Source: CAYXWM01 sp964468805
GTDB lineage: Bacteria; Bacillota; Clostridia; Lachnospirales; WRBF01
Length of the DNA stretch: 14,726 bases
Assembly: GCA_964468805.1 (NCBI GenBank)
Contig: CAYXWM010000060.1
Span: forward strand, 1-14,726
Direction: 5' to 3'
How positions within the stretch are numbered: the first letter of the stretch is position 1; each line of letters begins with the position of its first letter. Both the position numbers and the translations under genes were made by a program. Shown here piece by piece: positions 7,801-14,653 of the stretch. The notes beneath the pieces were generated by a model. That model saw only the letters and a list, made by a program, of their open reading frames with translations. It was not told the origin of the DNA and ran no database searches.

Positions 7801-8349
7801 ATCAGCATATATAAGCCTACCCCGGGTATATGGACCATTACACTATACGGAGAAATTGTATTGATAGGCACTTTCGACGCTTGGCTGCCTATAACCAATT
7901 TTATTCCTCCGGACACATATTTTTTAAGCTCAACTCCGGACGATACGGTAACGGTGCCTTCTACGGCATCGGGTGTCATATGTACCGGGGCATACTCTGC
8001 ATTGGACGGAAGTATTTACGTGGCATCATCCAGAGGAAATAGCCGTTTCCAACGAAGATTGCCTACTCTTGTTGCTCCGGGTGTTAATGTTAAGGGAATC
8101 TTTCCAACCGGTTACGGAACCATGACCGGTACTTCGGTATCAGCGGCTATTACAGCAGGAGCAGCGGCGTTAATGCTACAATGGGGTATAGTTGAAAAAA
8201 ATCAAATAGCAATGAATACCATATCCATATTTTCCTACTTAACCAAAGGTTGCAGACGCAAGCCGGAATTGATATATCCCAACAGAATATGGGGATTCGG
8301 AGAATTGGATTTATACAATACCTTCCAAGTATTGCGACAAACCCCTTAA
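4813..8349 (+). CDS. Tandem subtilisin-like (S8) serine protease, CspBA-like
   Basis: This 1178-residue protein consists of two full subtilase units of the clostridial Csp type, whose known members process the cortex hydrolase pro-SleC or sense germinants in spores. The TTG start follows AGGAGGT (4799-4805) by seven bases. No signal peptide is present, as expected for forespore-made Csp proteins. Unit 1 has a propeptide-like region (about 36-92), then Asp128 (IIDSGID), His196 (NLGHGT), Asn301 (ASGNEG) and Ser511 (GTSMAAP). Unit 2 follows a linker (about 580-626) with its own propeptide-like region, then Asp720 (FADTGID), His788 (DNGHGT), Asn901 (AAGNES) and Ser1108 (GTSVSAA). The long stretch between Asn and Ser in each unit fits the inserted jelly-roll domain of Csp proteases. 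In C. difficile the CspA half of CspBA is a pseudoprotease; here both active sites look intact. The gene stands alone; no cspC or sleC is in the window. Confidence 0.88.
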   Translation: MNNAKIEQNLSDTLELQNDVLLDTDLGTGFNKDSKLWEVIVKYSGNIMAVGESLGVEVEVLSNTYAIITLPEEKIDALVTYKQVEYLERPKNLGLMVYTGMQNSCITQVQDKDRDGLSGKGVLVAIIDSGIDYRHKDFRNPDGTTRIAFLWDQTIEGNPPNGFKSGSEYSAVQINEALAAGDKGYEIVPSRDNLGHGTTVAGIAAGNGLSSNDRNVGAAPESTLLIVKIGIKGNESFARTTEMMRAVKYAVDKASGLEMPVAINISFGSNDGAHDGNSLFETFLGEMAQEWKNVIVVASGNEGAAGHHFEGIIAQGETGVVEFTTSPGLNYVYLSTWKYFVDIMSFELVAPNGKSTGRVGFADQIRQFALNNQAVYIFFGQPNFYTVGQEIRIQILARPGEFINEGVWKLLIYGDSIVVGNINIWLPITEAVSDRTAFLVPSVQTTLTIPSTTRQVITVGGYNSQINSVSNFSGRGFTYGLNIVKPDLVAPAENILTTAVGGSYDVFSGTSMAAPHVTGGAALLMEWGIVQGNDPFLYGQRIKAYLQLGAKRDSTITYPNPAWGYGKLCVANSLNYLKEYNFFNVFTQMSPRNSFEQEILKTQQLEVSPTVSEIKIQAETQPEGRIQFIVQASSIVLSYLSDHPYITVEQTLNNIFVILSMPIDRISQFLKEIGFDISAESEVPLGLMGKMDLEVSGITAVQNQPFLDLMGQGVMVGFADTGIDYRNKAFINADGTSRIVCIWDQTIDSGTPPDGYNFGSVYYNEDINRALQSDDPYSIVPHRDDNGHGTFLASVACSNEKDDYLGAAPLSEIAVVKLRKINNAVRNLFALPDDAEAYSSTDLMMGVDFIRTIGESRQQPTSICIGMGTNCLGHDGTSLFEFYLSTLCSRIGLCVTIAAGNESNARHHTAGKLANQGDEYPMEIKVGENTSGFIIYLWNYSQDRISVSITSPTGETLRRIPAVSNSTFQGEFVLEKSRVIVSYVYPTALSASQLTLISIYKPTPGIWTITLYGEIVLIGTFDAWLPITNFIPPDTYFLSSTPDDTVTVPSTASGVICTGAYSALDGSIYVASSRGNSRFQRRLPTLVAPGVNVKGIFPTGYGTMTGTSVSAAITAGAAALMLQWGIVEKNQIAMNTISIFSYLTKGCRRKPELIYPNRIWGFGELDLYNTFQVLRQTP

Positions 8350-8382
8350 TATTTCATAAAAGGAACAGACCCGGATACCATA

Positions 8383-8568
8383 TCATTGAACCATTGATTG
8401 TACAAAGGCTCTCATTTCTTCTTTTGACCTGATGGAATGAGTTTGTTCTATAAGTTGTTGCTGACGATGGGCAGGCAGATTTGCAAAATAATTCATTGCC
8501 TCTCTGTTCATAGCCAAAGCCATGCCCAAGCCGATTGGAATTTCGGGATTGTTTGCATAATTTTCCAT
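8383..8568 (-). CDS. Small conserved clostridial protein of unknown function
   Basis: This 61-residue soluble protein has no signal peptide or membrane segment. It begins with a short polar stretch, then IPIGLGMALAMNREAM, an alpha-helical middle with NLPAHRQQQLIEQTH, and ends in SKEEMRAFVQSM. I recognise this layout from small uncharacterised proteins common in Clostridia, but no function is known to me. The ATG at 8568 has a strong ribosome binding site, GGAGGT, about seven bases upstream on the minus strand. It converges with the tandem protease gene (33 bases between stop codons), and no clear terminator is visible between them. It lies downstream of the mgtA terminator, so it has its own promoter, which I could not place. 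Confidence 0.75.
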   Translation of the reverse strand: MENYANNPEIPIGLGMALAMNREAMNYFANLPAHRQQQLIEQTHSIRSKEEMRAFVQSMVQ

Positions 8569-8654
8569 ACTAATACCTCCTTCATTTAGTTATATAAAGA
8601 AATTATTTGTATTTTAAATCAGATATATGCGTAAAAACGGGAGATTAAGAAAAG

Positions 8655-8717
8655 CATACAAAAAAGCTTTAACTGTGGGAGTATAAATCATTTCCGAAGT
8701 TAAAGCTTTTTTGTATG
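8655..8717 (-). terminator. Terminator of the luxS-mgtA operon (20-bp perfect inverted repeat)
   Basis: Positions 8655-8674 and 8698-8717 are perfect inverted copies (CATACAAAAAAGCTTTAACT and its complement) around a 23-base loop. On the minus strand the 3' arm contains TTTTTT after AAAGC, giving a standard terminator just 11 bases beyond the mgtA stop. The A/T symmetry would also let it work rightward, though no rightward gene needs it. Confidence 0.85.
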
Positions 8718-8727
8718 TTGAGTTATT

Positions 8728-11391
8728 TTACAACCAGCTTTTGTAAACCTTGATATAAATTGCCTTCATAATCTGTGCCAGCACAAAGTAAGATACGATG
8801 ATTGCCGCCAACCACGGGAAGTATTCCAAAGGTAAAGGAGCAAGTTTTAAGTATACTCCCAAAGGTGAGAAGGGAATGGCAAATCCTATTAAAACAATTA
8901 TGGTGGTTAATAGCAATACCGGCTTGGAGGCACGGCTTTGAATAAAAGGTATTTTTTTGGTACGAATAAGATGTACTATAAGGGTCTGTGAAATCAAACT
9001 TTCCACAAACCAACCGGAATGGAACAAGGCCATAACTTCCGCATTGGAGTTGGTTACCGCGCCCACTACATAGCTTGAAGCCCCGAATACAAACCACATC
9101 AATAAATAAGTAGCTATATCAAATACAGAGCTTATGGGGCCAATCCAAATCATAAAACGGCTAATACCCGAAGCATCCCATTGACGGGGTTTCTTTAGGT
9201 AAGAGGGGTCCATGTTATCCCAGGGTATGGAGATTTGTGAAATATCGTAAAGTAAGTTTAATACCAAAATTTGTATGGGCAACATAGGCAGGAAGGGCAA
9301 AAATACCGAAGCAAACAACACCGAAAGCATATTTCCGAAATTGGAGCTGGCGGTCATTTTTATATATTTAATAATGTTGCCGAAAATCTTACGCCCTTCT
9401 ATAACGCCTTCTTCAAGTACCATCAAATCTTTTTCCAAAAGGATAATATCCGCAGACTCCTTCGCTATATCCACAGCAGTATCCACAGAAATACCTACGT
9501 CGGATTGGGTTAAAGCGGCGGCATCGTTAATACCGTCACCCATATAACCTACCGTATGACCGTTTTCCTGCAAAGCTTTTACTACCCTTGCTTTTTGCAT
9601 GGGAGAAAGTTTTGCAAAAATGGTGGTTTGGTCTACCTCGTCTTTAAGTTCCTCGTCATTCATATTTTCTACTTGGAAACCAAGTAGAGTATTGCTTACG
9701 TCCAAACCTACATCACGGCAGATTTTCTTTGCAACGATTTCGTTATCGCCGGTAAGAATTTTAATTGTAACGCCGTATTCATTTAAAGCCTTAATAGCTT
9801 CGGCGGCTGATTCTTTAGGAGGATCAAGTAATCCCAGACAACCCATCAAGGTCATATCGCTTTCGTCTTTTACGCCGAAAGCTCCTTCAGACGATGGGTT
9901 ATTTTTTTGTGCAACAGCAATAACCCTCATACCGTCGCTGTTTAAGTCAGACGACATCTTCATAACCTGTTGACGTATTTCTTCCGTCAGGGGCACGGTT
10001 TCTCCGTGTAATTCCGCGTAAGAGCAAATAGCCAGCATTTCTTCAACGGCACCCTTGGTAATAAGCTGAGTTTTGCCGCTTTTTTCTTTAAGCACAACGG
10101 ACATACAACGTCTGGAAAAGTCAAAGGGTATTTCGTCTACCTTGGTATACATACCGTTTAAGTATGAAAAGTTATTTTCAGCTCCGCGTTCTATAACCGC
10201 CAAGTCTATTAGGTTTTTCATACCGGTTTGGAAGAAGGAATTTAAATAAGCATGACGTAAAACCCTTATATCTTCTTCACCTGCTACGTTTAAATGGCGT
10301 TCGATTACGATTTCGTCATGAGTAAGAGTACCGGTCTTGTCGGTACAGAGTATATTCATGGCTCCGAAGTTTTGTATGGCGTTTAAGCGTTTTACAACCG
10401 TCTTTCGCTTCGCCATACGAACCGCACCTTTTGCCAGGTTGGTGGTTACTATCATAGGAAGCATTTCCGGGGTCAAACCTACGGCAATGGATATTGCAAA
10501 CAGCAAGGCACTTAACCAATCTCCCTTTGCAAAACCGTTTAAAAAGAAAACTATGGGCACCATTACCAGCATATAACGAATAAGCAACCAGCTTACGGAG
10601 TTTACCCCTCTGTCAAAGCTGGTTTGTCCTCTTTCGCCTGCCAAGCTTTTAGCCATAGCACCAAAATAGGTGTTGTCGCCGGTAGTTAAGACAACGCAAC
10701 GAGCGGAACCGCTGACTACATCCGTTCCCATAAAACAAATGTTTTGTAGGTCGAAAATACTTTTGTCGTCGCCCGGGTTTTTATCGACAGTATATTTTTC
10801 CACCGGCTCGGATTCACCGGTCATGGAGCTTTGGCTGACAAATAAGTCCTTGGAAGAAATTACCATTAAATCCGCCGGTATCATATCTCCTGCAGACAGG
10901 AGGACTATATCACCGGGCAATAAATCACGCATATCTATTTCTTGTTTTTGGCTGTTTCTGCTGACGGTACAGGTGGTTTTAACCAGAGACTTTAAATTCT
11001 CGGCTTCTTTACTGCTTTTACGTTCCTGTATATATCTTAAACCGCCGCTGATGGTTACCATTATACTGATTACTATAATGGTAATAAAATTTTTCTCACC
11101 TTCAGCCGCATAAACCACGTCCGTAAAGAAGGAAACCAATGCCAACAGCATTAATACAACGGTAAAGGGATTAACAAAAGAATTAAAAAGCAAAACATAC
11201 CAAGGCTTTGGTTTCTCCCGGGATATTTCGTTTGGCTCGTATTCTTCCTGTAAAAGCATAATGTCAAAATCATCAAAACCCCGTTGCCTGGATTTCATCT
11301 TATTTAATACGGCATAAATGGGGGTAGCTGAATATTCTTTGAGTTTGTCCGCTATTTTTGCGGAATTATTAATTTGTTCTCGCTTTTTCAT
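8728..11391 (-). CDS. mgtA: Magnesium-translocating P-type ATPase
   Basis: This 887-residue inner-membrane pump uses ATP to import Mg2+. P-type signatures are in order: TGES at 191-194 (actuator), DKTGTLT with phosphorylated Asp351, TGDN at 547-550 and GDGIND at 618-623 (hinge). Features of the P3B (MgtA) group are VGLTPEMLP (304-312) in the transmembrane ion path and NLLYDISQISIPWD (712-725). Ten hydrophobic segments are expected: pairs near 66-91 and 102-118, 268-304, and six in the last 200 residues. The length matches the family (about 850-900). The ATG at 11391 lies 11 bases after the luxS stop with a modest GGTGA three bases before it, so it probably depends on translation of luxS. No separate promoter or Mg2+-sensing leader has room between the two genes. 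Confidence 0.95.
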   Translation of the reverse strand: MKKREQINNSAKIADKLKEYSATPIYAVLNKMKSRQRGFDDFDIMLLQEEYEPNEISREKPKPWYVLLFNSFVNPFTVVLMLLALVSFFTDVVYAAEGEKNFITIIVISIMVTISGGLRYIQERKSSKEAENLKSLVKTTCTVSRNSQKQEIDMRDLLPGDIVLLSAGDMIPADLMVISSKDLFVSQSSMTGESEPVEKYTVDKNPGDDKSIFDLQNICFMGTDVVSGSARCVVLTTGDNTYFGAMAKSLAGERGQTSFDRGVNSVSWLLIRYMLVMVPIVFFLNGFAKGDWLSALLFAISIAVGLTPEMLPMIVTTNLAKGAVRMAKRKTVVKRLNAIQNFGAMNILCTDKTGTLTHDEIVIERHLNVAGEEDIRVLRHAYLNSFFQTGMKNLIDLAVIERGAENNFSYLNGMYTKVDEIPFDFSRRCMSVVLKEKSGKTQLITKGAVEEMLAICSYAELHGETVPLTEEIRQQVMKMSSDLNSDGMRVIAVAQKNNPSSEGAFGVKDESDMTLMGCLGLLDPPKESAAEAIKALNEYGVTIKILTGDNEIVAKKICRDVGLDVSNTLLGFQVENMNDEELKDEVDQTTIFAKLSPMQKARVVKALQENGHTVGYMGDGINDAAALTQSDVGISVDTAVDIAKESADIILLEKDLMVLEEGVIEGRKIFGNIIKYIKMTASSNFGNMLSVLFASVFLPFLPMLPIQILVLNLLYDISQISIPWDNMDPSYLKKPRQWDASGISRFMIWIGPISSVFDIATYLLMWFVFGASSYVVGAVTNSNAEVMALFHSGWFVESLISQTLIVHLIRTKKIPFIQSRASKPVLLLTTIIVLIGFAIPFSPLGVYLKLAPLPLEYFPWLAAIIVSYFVLAQIMKAIYIKVYKSWL

Positions 11392-11402
11392 ATGTCACCG
11401 AC

Positions 11403-11885
11403 TTAATCTTGAGGATAATTCATTCTTTCCGGAGTGATGTTAAGTATAACTTCATTAAAATACCTCTTGCAATAGTATTTAGCCATAGGTAAACTTAATT
11501 CAAGGTAATTTCCGCAATCTCTAGGAGAAGCCCCCGGTATATCTCCTTCATAGGATATAACAAACTCAAGCATTTTTTTCAATAAATCCAAAATATCCGT
11601 GGGTTCAAGCTCACCAACCAATATTAAATAAAAACCGGTTCTGCAACCCATGGGTCCGAAATAAATAATTTTCTTATCCCATTCCGGATTATTCCTTAAA
11701 AAAGTTGCACCCAAATGCTCTATGGCATGAATGGCGGGCATATCCAAAACAGGCTCCTTGTTTGGCTCTGTAAATCTTAAATCAAAGGTAGTTAAAACGT
11801 CACCTGTCAAATAATCCCGTCTGGATACATACACCCCGGGCAATAAGTTTATATGATTTACCTGAAAACTTGCAATTTTTTTCAT
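11403..11885 (-). CDS. luxS: S-ribosylhomocysteine lyase
   Basis: This 160-residue cytosolic metalloenzyme splits S-ribosylhomocysteine into homocysteine and DPD, the precursor of autoinducer-2, and thereby recycles the by-product of SAM-dependent methylation. Metal ligands are visible as His53 and His57 in HAIEH and Cys124 in PRDCGNY. Catalytic residues are Glu56 and Cys81 (GPMGCRTG). The length is normal for the family and no key residue is missing. The ATG at 11885 follows AAAGGAG by about six bases. It is the first gene of a two-gene operon with mgtA. No pfs, methionine or cysteine gene is adjacent, which is where luxS is often found in Firmicutes. Confidence 0.96.
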   Translation of the reverse strand: MKKIASFQVNHINLLPGVYVSRRDYLTGDVLTTFDLRFTEPNKEPVLDMPAIHAIEHLGATFLRNNPEWDKKIIYFGPMGCRTGFYLILVGELEPTDILDLLKKMLEFVISYEGDIPGASPRDCGNYLELSLPMAKYYCKRYFNEVILNITPERMNYPQD

Positions 11886-11921
11886 TGCCTGCTCCTTTTA
11901 TCTAAATTTTGGGAATACTTA

Positions 11922-11950
11922 ATTACAACACAATTTAATAAACGTTTCAA
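11922..11950 (-). promoter_or_regulatory. Sigma-A promoter of luxS-mgtA
   Basis: On the minus strand TTGAAA (11950-11945) and TGTAAT (11927-11922) are exactly 17 bases apart; each matches its consensus at five of six positions. Transcription would begin near 11915, about 30 bases before the luxS start. This leaves no space for a riboswitch. Confidence 0.7.
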
Positions 11951-12116
11951 TTCTTACGACAATATTTTACATTTGCTTTACACAAAACGCCCCGGGTATC
12001 GCTTAAAAAATGCTAATTTTAAGAACGCCGGGCAATATCTTCTTCATTATACAATATTTTATTGCCGGTTGCGATAGGAAATTTTAAAAAAACAGTATAT
12101 TTTGATAAAATAACGC
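11951..12116. other. Intergenic stretch between the luxS and S10 promoters
   Basis: No gene is seen. It contains a hairpin in which CCGGGCAATA (12028-12037) pairs with TATTGCCGG (12060-12068) with one bulged G around a 22-base AT-rich loop, and a GC-rich CGCCCCGGG patch near 11988-11996. Neither has a T tract in a position that would make it a clear terminator for the divergent promoters. Confidence 0.4.
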
Positions 12117-12145
12117 TTGCATGGCAAAAAAAACTATGATATAAT
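12117..12145 (+). promoter_or_regulatory. Promoter of the S10 ribosomal protein operon
   Basis: TTGCAT (12117-12122) and a perfect TATAAT (12140-12145) are 17 bases apart. The start site would be near 12152, about 395 bases before rpsJ. A second TATAAT at 12249-12254 has no recognisable -35 partner, so this is the better candidate. Confidence 0.65.
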
Positions 12146-12151
12146 CACGTA

Positions 12152-12546
12152 CGTTGTGACAGCTTTTGCAAAGCTATACATTTTGCTCTGTATTTCTGCA
12201 AAGTAGGATGTATGATACTGTTTTAATACCGGATTTCCGCTTTTCTATTATAATTCGGGTTCGCAAGAACCTTGATTTGTTTTGTTTTTCGGAACTGATG
12301 TTAAAACCGTATAGGTGGGATCTTGATTTTAAACGGTAGTTTTGTTTTAATAAGATTTCCGTTTAAAATATTCGTTCGGTTTAAAATTTTGTAACGGCAA
12401 GAGCATTTAGGATGTAACACAAAGCACGAAATTTTTTTTAACACATGTTTAAGACACACACGGGTAAGTAGTAAGTTCTGTGTAGTGAATGTAAATTTAT
12501 CGGTTGAAATTGAAACGTTTAAACCGTTGAAAAGGAGGAGACGTCT
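12152..12546 (+). promoter_or_regulatory. Long structured leader of the S10 operon
   Basis: This stretch before rpsJ has no coding capacity I trust but several hairpins. AGCTTT (12161-12166) pairs with AAAGCT (12170-12175). ATACATTTTGC (12176-12186) pairs with GCAAA (12198-12202) and ATGTAT (12208-12213) with a 5-base bulge. GGTTC-GCAA-GAACC (12258-12271) is capped by a GNRA tetraloop and followed by a T-rich run. CGGTT (12501-12505) pairs with AACCG (12522-12526) just before the ribosome binding site. Related GTTTAAAA strings near 12330-12380 allow alternative pairings. Autoregulation by a ribosomal protein or attenuation is possible. It does not show T-box or other known riboswitch motifs I recognise. 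Confidence 0.4.
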
Positions 12547-12858
12547 GTGGCAAGCCAAAAAATCAGAATCAGCCTTAAAGCTTACGATCATAAGCTGATT
12601 GACCAATCTGTTGTTCAGATTATCGAAACGGCAAAGAAAACCGGAGCAAAGGTCTCAGGGCCCATTCCGTTGCCCACAAAGCGTGAGTTGGTAACCATTC
12701 TCAGAGCGGTTCATAAGTACAAAGACTCCAGAGAGCAATTCGAAATGAAAACTCACAAAAGACTTATAGACATCTTAATGCCCACACCTAAAACCGCCGA
12801 TGCCTTAACAAGACTTGATTTACCGGACGGTGTTGATATAACACTGAAAATAATGTAA
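12547..12858 (+). CDS. rpsJ: 30S ribosomal protein S10
   Basis: This 103-residue protein of the small ribosomal subunit head is also the transcription antitermination factor NusE. The family core is clear: KIRISLKAYDHKLID at residues 5-19, GPIPLPTKRE near 38-47, and the DSREQFEMKTHKRLIDI signature at about 60-76. The start is GTG at 12547, eight bases after AAGGAGG (12532-12538). The intervening bases include an 8-bp perfect palindrome, AGACGTCT (12539-12546). It is the first gene of the S10 operon. A small hairpin (GGATTT/AAATCC, 12859-12877) follows its stop codon directly. Confidence 0.97.
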   Translation: MASQKIRISLKAYDHKLIDQSVVQIIETAKKTGAKVSGPIPLPTKRELVTILRAVHKYKDSREQFEMKTHKRLIDILMPTPKTADALTRLDLPDGVDITLKIM

Positions 12859-12964
12859 GGATTTTGTTAAGAAATCCAATCCAAACCTGAGTTTGTGTCG
12901 TTTATCTAATTTAATCGACCGCCAAATGTAAAAGCTTAATAATCAGATATTGGAGGTGCAAGTA

Positions 12965-13594
12965 TTGAAAAAGGCACTTTTAGCCAAAAAAATAGGTATG
13001 ACCCAAATCTTTGCCAAAGACGGTAACCTTGTACCGGTTACTGTACTTGAAGCAGGTCCTTGCGTAGTCGTACAAAAAAAGACAGAAGAAAACGATGGGT
13101 ATAACGCCGTTCAAGTAGGCTTTGGCGATGTAAAACTTAAACACGTCACCAAACCTCTCAAAGGTCACTTTGACAAAGTCGGTGTAGCTCCCAAAAAGAT
13201 ACTCAAAGAATTCCGCCTTGAATCAATCGAAGGTCTTGAAATCGGAGACGAAATCAAAGCCGACGTTTTTGCGGAAGGTGACAGAGTAGACGTAACCGGA
13301 ATTTCCAAAGGTAAAGGTTTCCAAGGCGCCATCAAACGTCACGGACAAAGCAGAGGTCCCATGTCTCACGGTTCCAAATACCACAGAGGCGTTGGTTCTT
13401 TAAGCTCCGGTACAACTCCCGGTAAAGTTAAGAAAAACAAAAACATGCCCGGTCATATGGGTAGTGAGCAAGTAACCGTTCAAAACTTACTGGTTGTTCG
13501 TGCAGACTCCGATAAAAATCTGTTGCTGATTCGCGGTGCCGTGCCGGGCCCCAAAGGAACGGTATTGGTAATCAAAGACAGCGTTAAATCATAA
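12965..13594 (+). CDS. rplC: 50S ribosomal protein L3
   Basis: This 209-residue protein binds 23S rRNA near the peptidyl transferase centre. It shows the family landmarks in order: KKIGMTQIF at the N-terminus, SKGKGFQGAIKRHG, GPMSHGSKYHRGVGS, and PGKVKKNKNMPGHMG. The start is a TTG at 12965, six bases after GGAGGTG (12952-12958). An in-frame TTG at 12950 overlaps that ribosome binding site and is not the start. The gene is separated from rpsJ by 106 bases and from rplD by only 17. Confidence 0.96.
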   Translation: MKKALLAKKIGMTQIFAKDGNLVPVTVLEAGPCVVVQKKTEENDGYNAVQVGFGDVKLKHVTKPLKGHFDKVGVAPKKILKEFRLESIEGLEIGDEIKADVFAEGDRVDVTGISKGKGFQGAIKRHGQSRGPMSHGSKYHRGVGSLSSGTTPGKVKKNKNMPGHMGSEQVTVQNLLVVRADSDKNLLLIRGAVPGPKGTVLVIKDSVKS

Positions 13595-13611
13595 GGAAAG
13601 GAGGCAGCTAA

Positions 13612-14232
13612 ATGGCTAATGTAGATGTATATAATATGAAGGCAGAAGTTGTTGGAAACATGGAAATTTCCGACAATATCTTCGGTGTGGAAGCTAACGA
13701 ACCCGTTGTTCACATGGCTGTTGTTCAATATCTTGCAAACCAAAGACAAGGCACTCAATCAGCCAAAACTCGTGCGGAAGTACGCGGAGGCGGCAGAAAA
13801 CCCTGGCGTCAAAAAGGTACCGGCCGTGCAAGACAAGGCTCCATCAGAGCACCCCACTGGACAGGCGGCGGCGTTATATTCGCTCCGAAGCCCAGAGACT
13901 ATTCCTTCAAACTTAACAGAAAAGTAAAAAGATTGGCGTTAAAGTGTGCCCTTTCTTCAAGGGTTACCGATAAAAAATTCATCGTCCTGGACGAACTCAA
14001 ACTCGATGCGGTTAAAACCAAAGAAATGGCAAAAGTACTGGATAACTTTAAGCTTAACAAAGCTTTAATCGTTATCGACGGTAATGACAAAAACATCGTT
14101 CTTTCCGCACGAAACATCCCCAACGTTAAAACAGCCGGCGTTAATACCATTAATGTTTACGACATCTTAAAATACGACACATTCCTGGTTACCCGTGAAG
14201 CTGTGAATAAAATACAGGAGGTGTACGCATAA
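13612..14232 (+). CDS. rplD: 50S ribosomal protein L4
   Basis: This 206-residue large-subunit protein lines the exit tunnel and in some bacteria also represses the S10 operon. The conserved core is present: EVRGGGRKPWRQKGTGRARQ (about residues 57-76) forms the extended loop that reaches the tunnel, followed by HWTGGGVIFAPKPRDY. The C-terminal half has the expected alpha/beta fold with IVLDEL and ALIVIDG strands. The ATG follows AAAGGAGG at standard spacing. The stop codon overlaps the rplW start by one base (TAATG). Confidence 0.97.
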   Translation: MANVDVYNMKAEVVGNMEISDNIFGVEANEPVVHMAVVQYLANQRQGTQSAKTRAEVRGGGRKPWRQKGTGRARQGSIRAPHWTGGGVIFAPKPRDYSFKLNRKVKRLALKCALSSRVTDKKFIVLDELKLDAVKTKEMAKVLDNFKLNKALIVIDGNDKNIVLSARNIPNVKTAGVNTINVYDILKYDTFLVTREAVNKIQEVYA

Positions 14233-14534
14233 TGGCAGATTTAAAATATTATGACGTCATTTTAAAACCTGTAATCACCGAACGTGCAATGAACGGCTTT
14301 GAAAACAAAAGATACATCTTCTACGTTCACCCGGAAGCAACAAAAATCCAAATTCGTGAAGCTGTAGAAAAAATGTTCGAAGGCACTAAAGTTGAAAGCG
14401 TTAACACCATGAATTGCAAAGGCAAAGAAAAACGCCGCGGCCGTTCCGTAGGCAGAACAGCAGCTCGTAAAAAAGCTATCGTTCAACTTGCCCAAAACAG
14501 CAAAGAAATTGAAATGTTCCAAGGCATGAGCTGA
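14232..14534 (+). CDS. rplW: 50S ribosomal protein L23
   Basis: This 100-residue protein sits at the tunnel exit, where it docks trigger factor and the signal recognition particle. The N-terminal DVILKPVITERAM motif, the KRYIFYVHPEATKIQIREAVEKMF segment and the basic KGKEKRRGRSVGRT tail loop are diagnostic. It starts inside the rplD stop codon, with AGGAGGTG (14216-14223) within the end of rplD, so the two are translationally coupled. A 119-base gap follows before rplB. Confidence 0.97.
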   Translation: MADLKYYDVILKPVITERAMNGFENKRYIFYVHPEATKIQIREAVEKMFEGTKVESVNTMNCKGKEKRRGRSVGRTAARKKAIVQLAQNSKEIEMFQGMS

Positions 14535-14653
14535 TAACGTAGATACAATATTCGTTAATCCGAAAATTTCCCAAAACTTTCATCGGTTTGGGGTTTGGGG
14601 CAAAGGCTCCAAGGTTTTACGATTTTCTCAATATACTGAAAGGAGTGGATATA
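14535..14653 (+). other. 119-base gap between rplW and rplB with a hairpin
   Basis: No gene fits here. CCCAAA (14570-14575) can pair with TTTGGG (14587-14592), or with a second TTTGGGG copy at 14594-14600. The other two clear junctions after rplC in this operon are 17 bases or overlapping, so the spacer is long. It ends in AAGGAGTG, the ribosome binding site of rplB. There is no T tract that would make it a terminator. Confidence 0.35.

Noticed and set aside
11392..11402. Mg2+-sensing riboswitch for mgtA
   Set aside because: Only 11 bases separate luxS and mgtA, and the luxS leader is about 30 bases, so no M-box type leader can fit.
12152..12546. T-box or known metabolite riboswitch before rpsJ
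   Set aside because: No T-box antiterminator motif or other riboswitch core that I know was found.
12301..12606. Leftward open frame of 101 codons over the S10 leader
   Set aside because: It overlaps the start of rpsJ on the opposite strand, has no ribosome binding site and an unconvincing composition.
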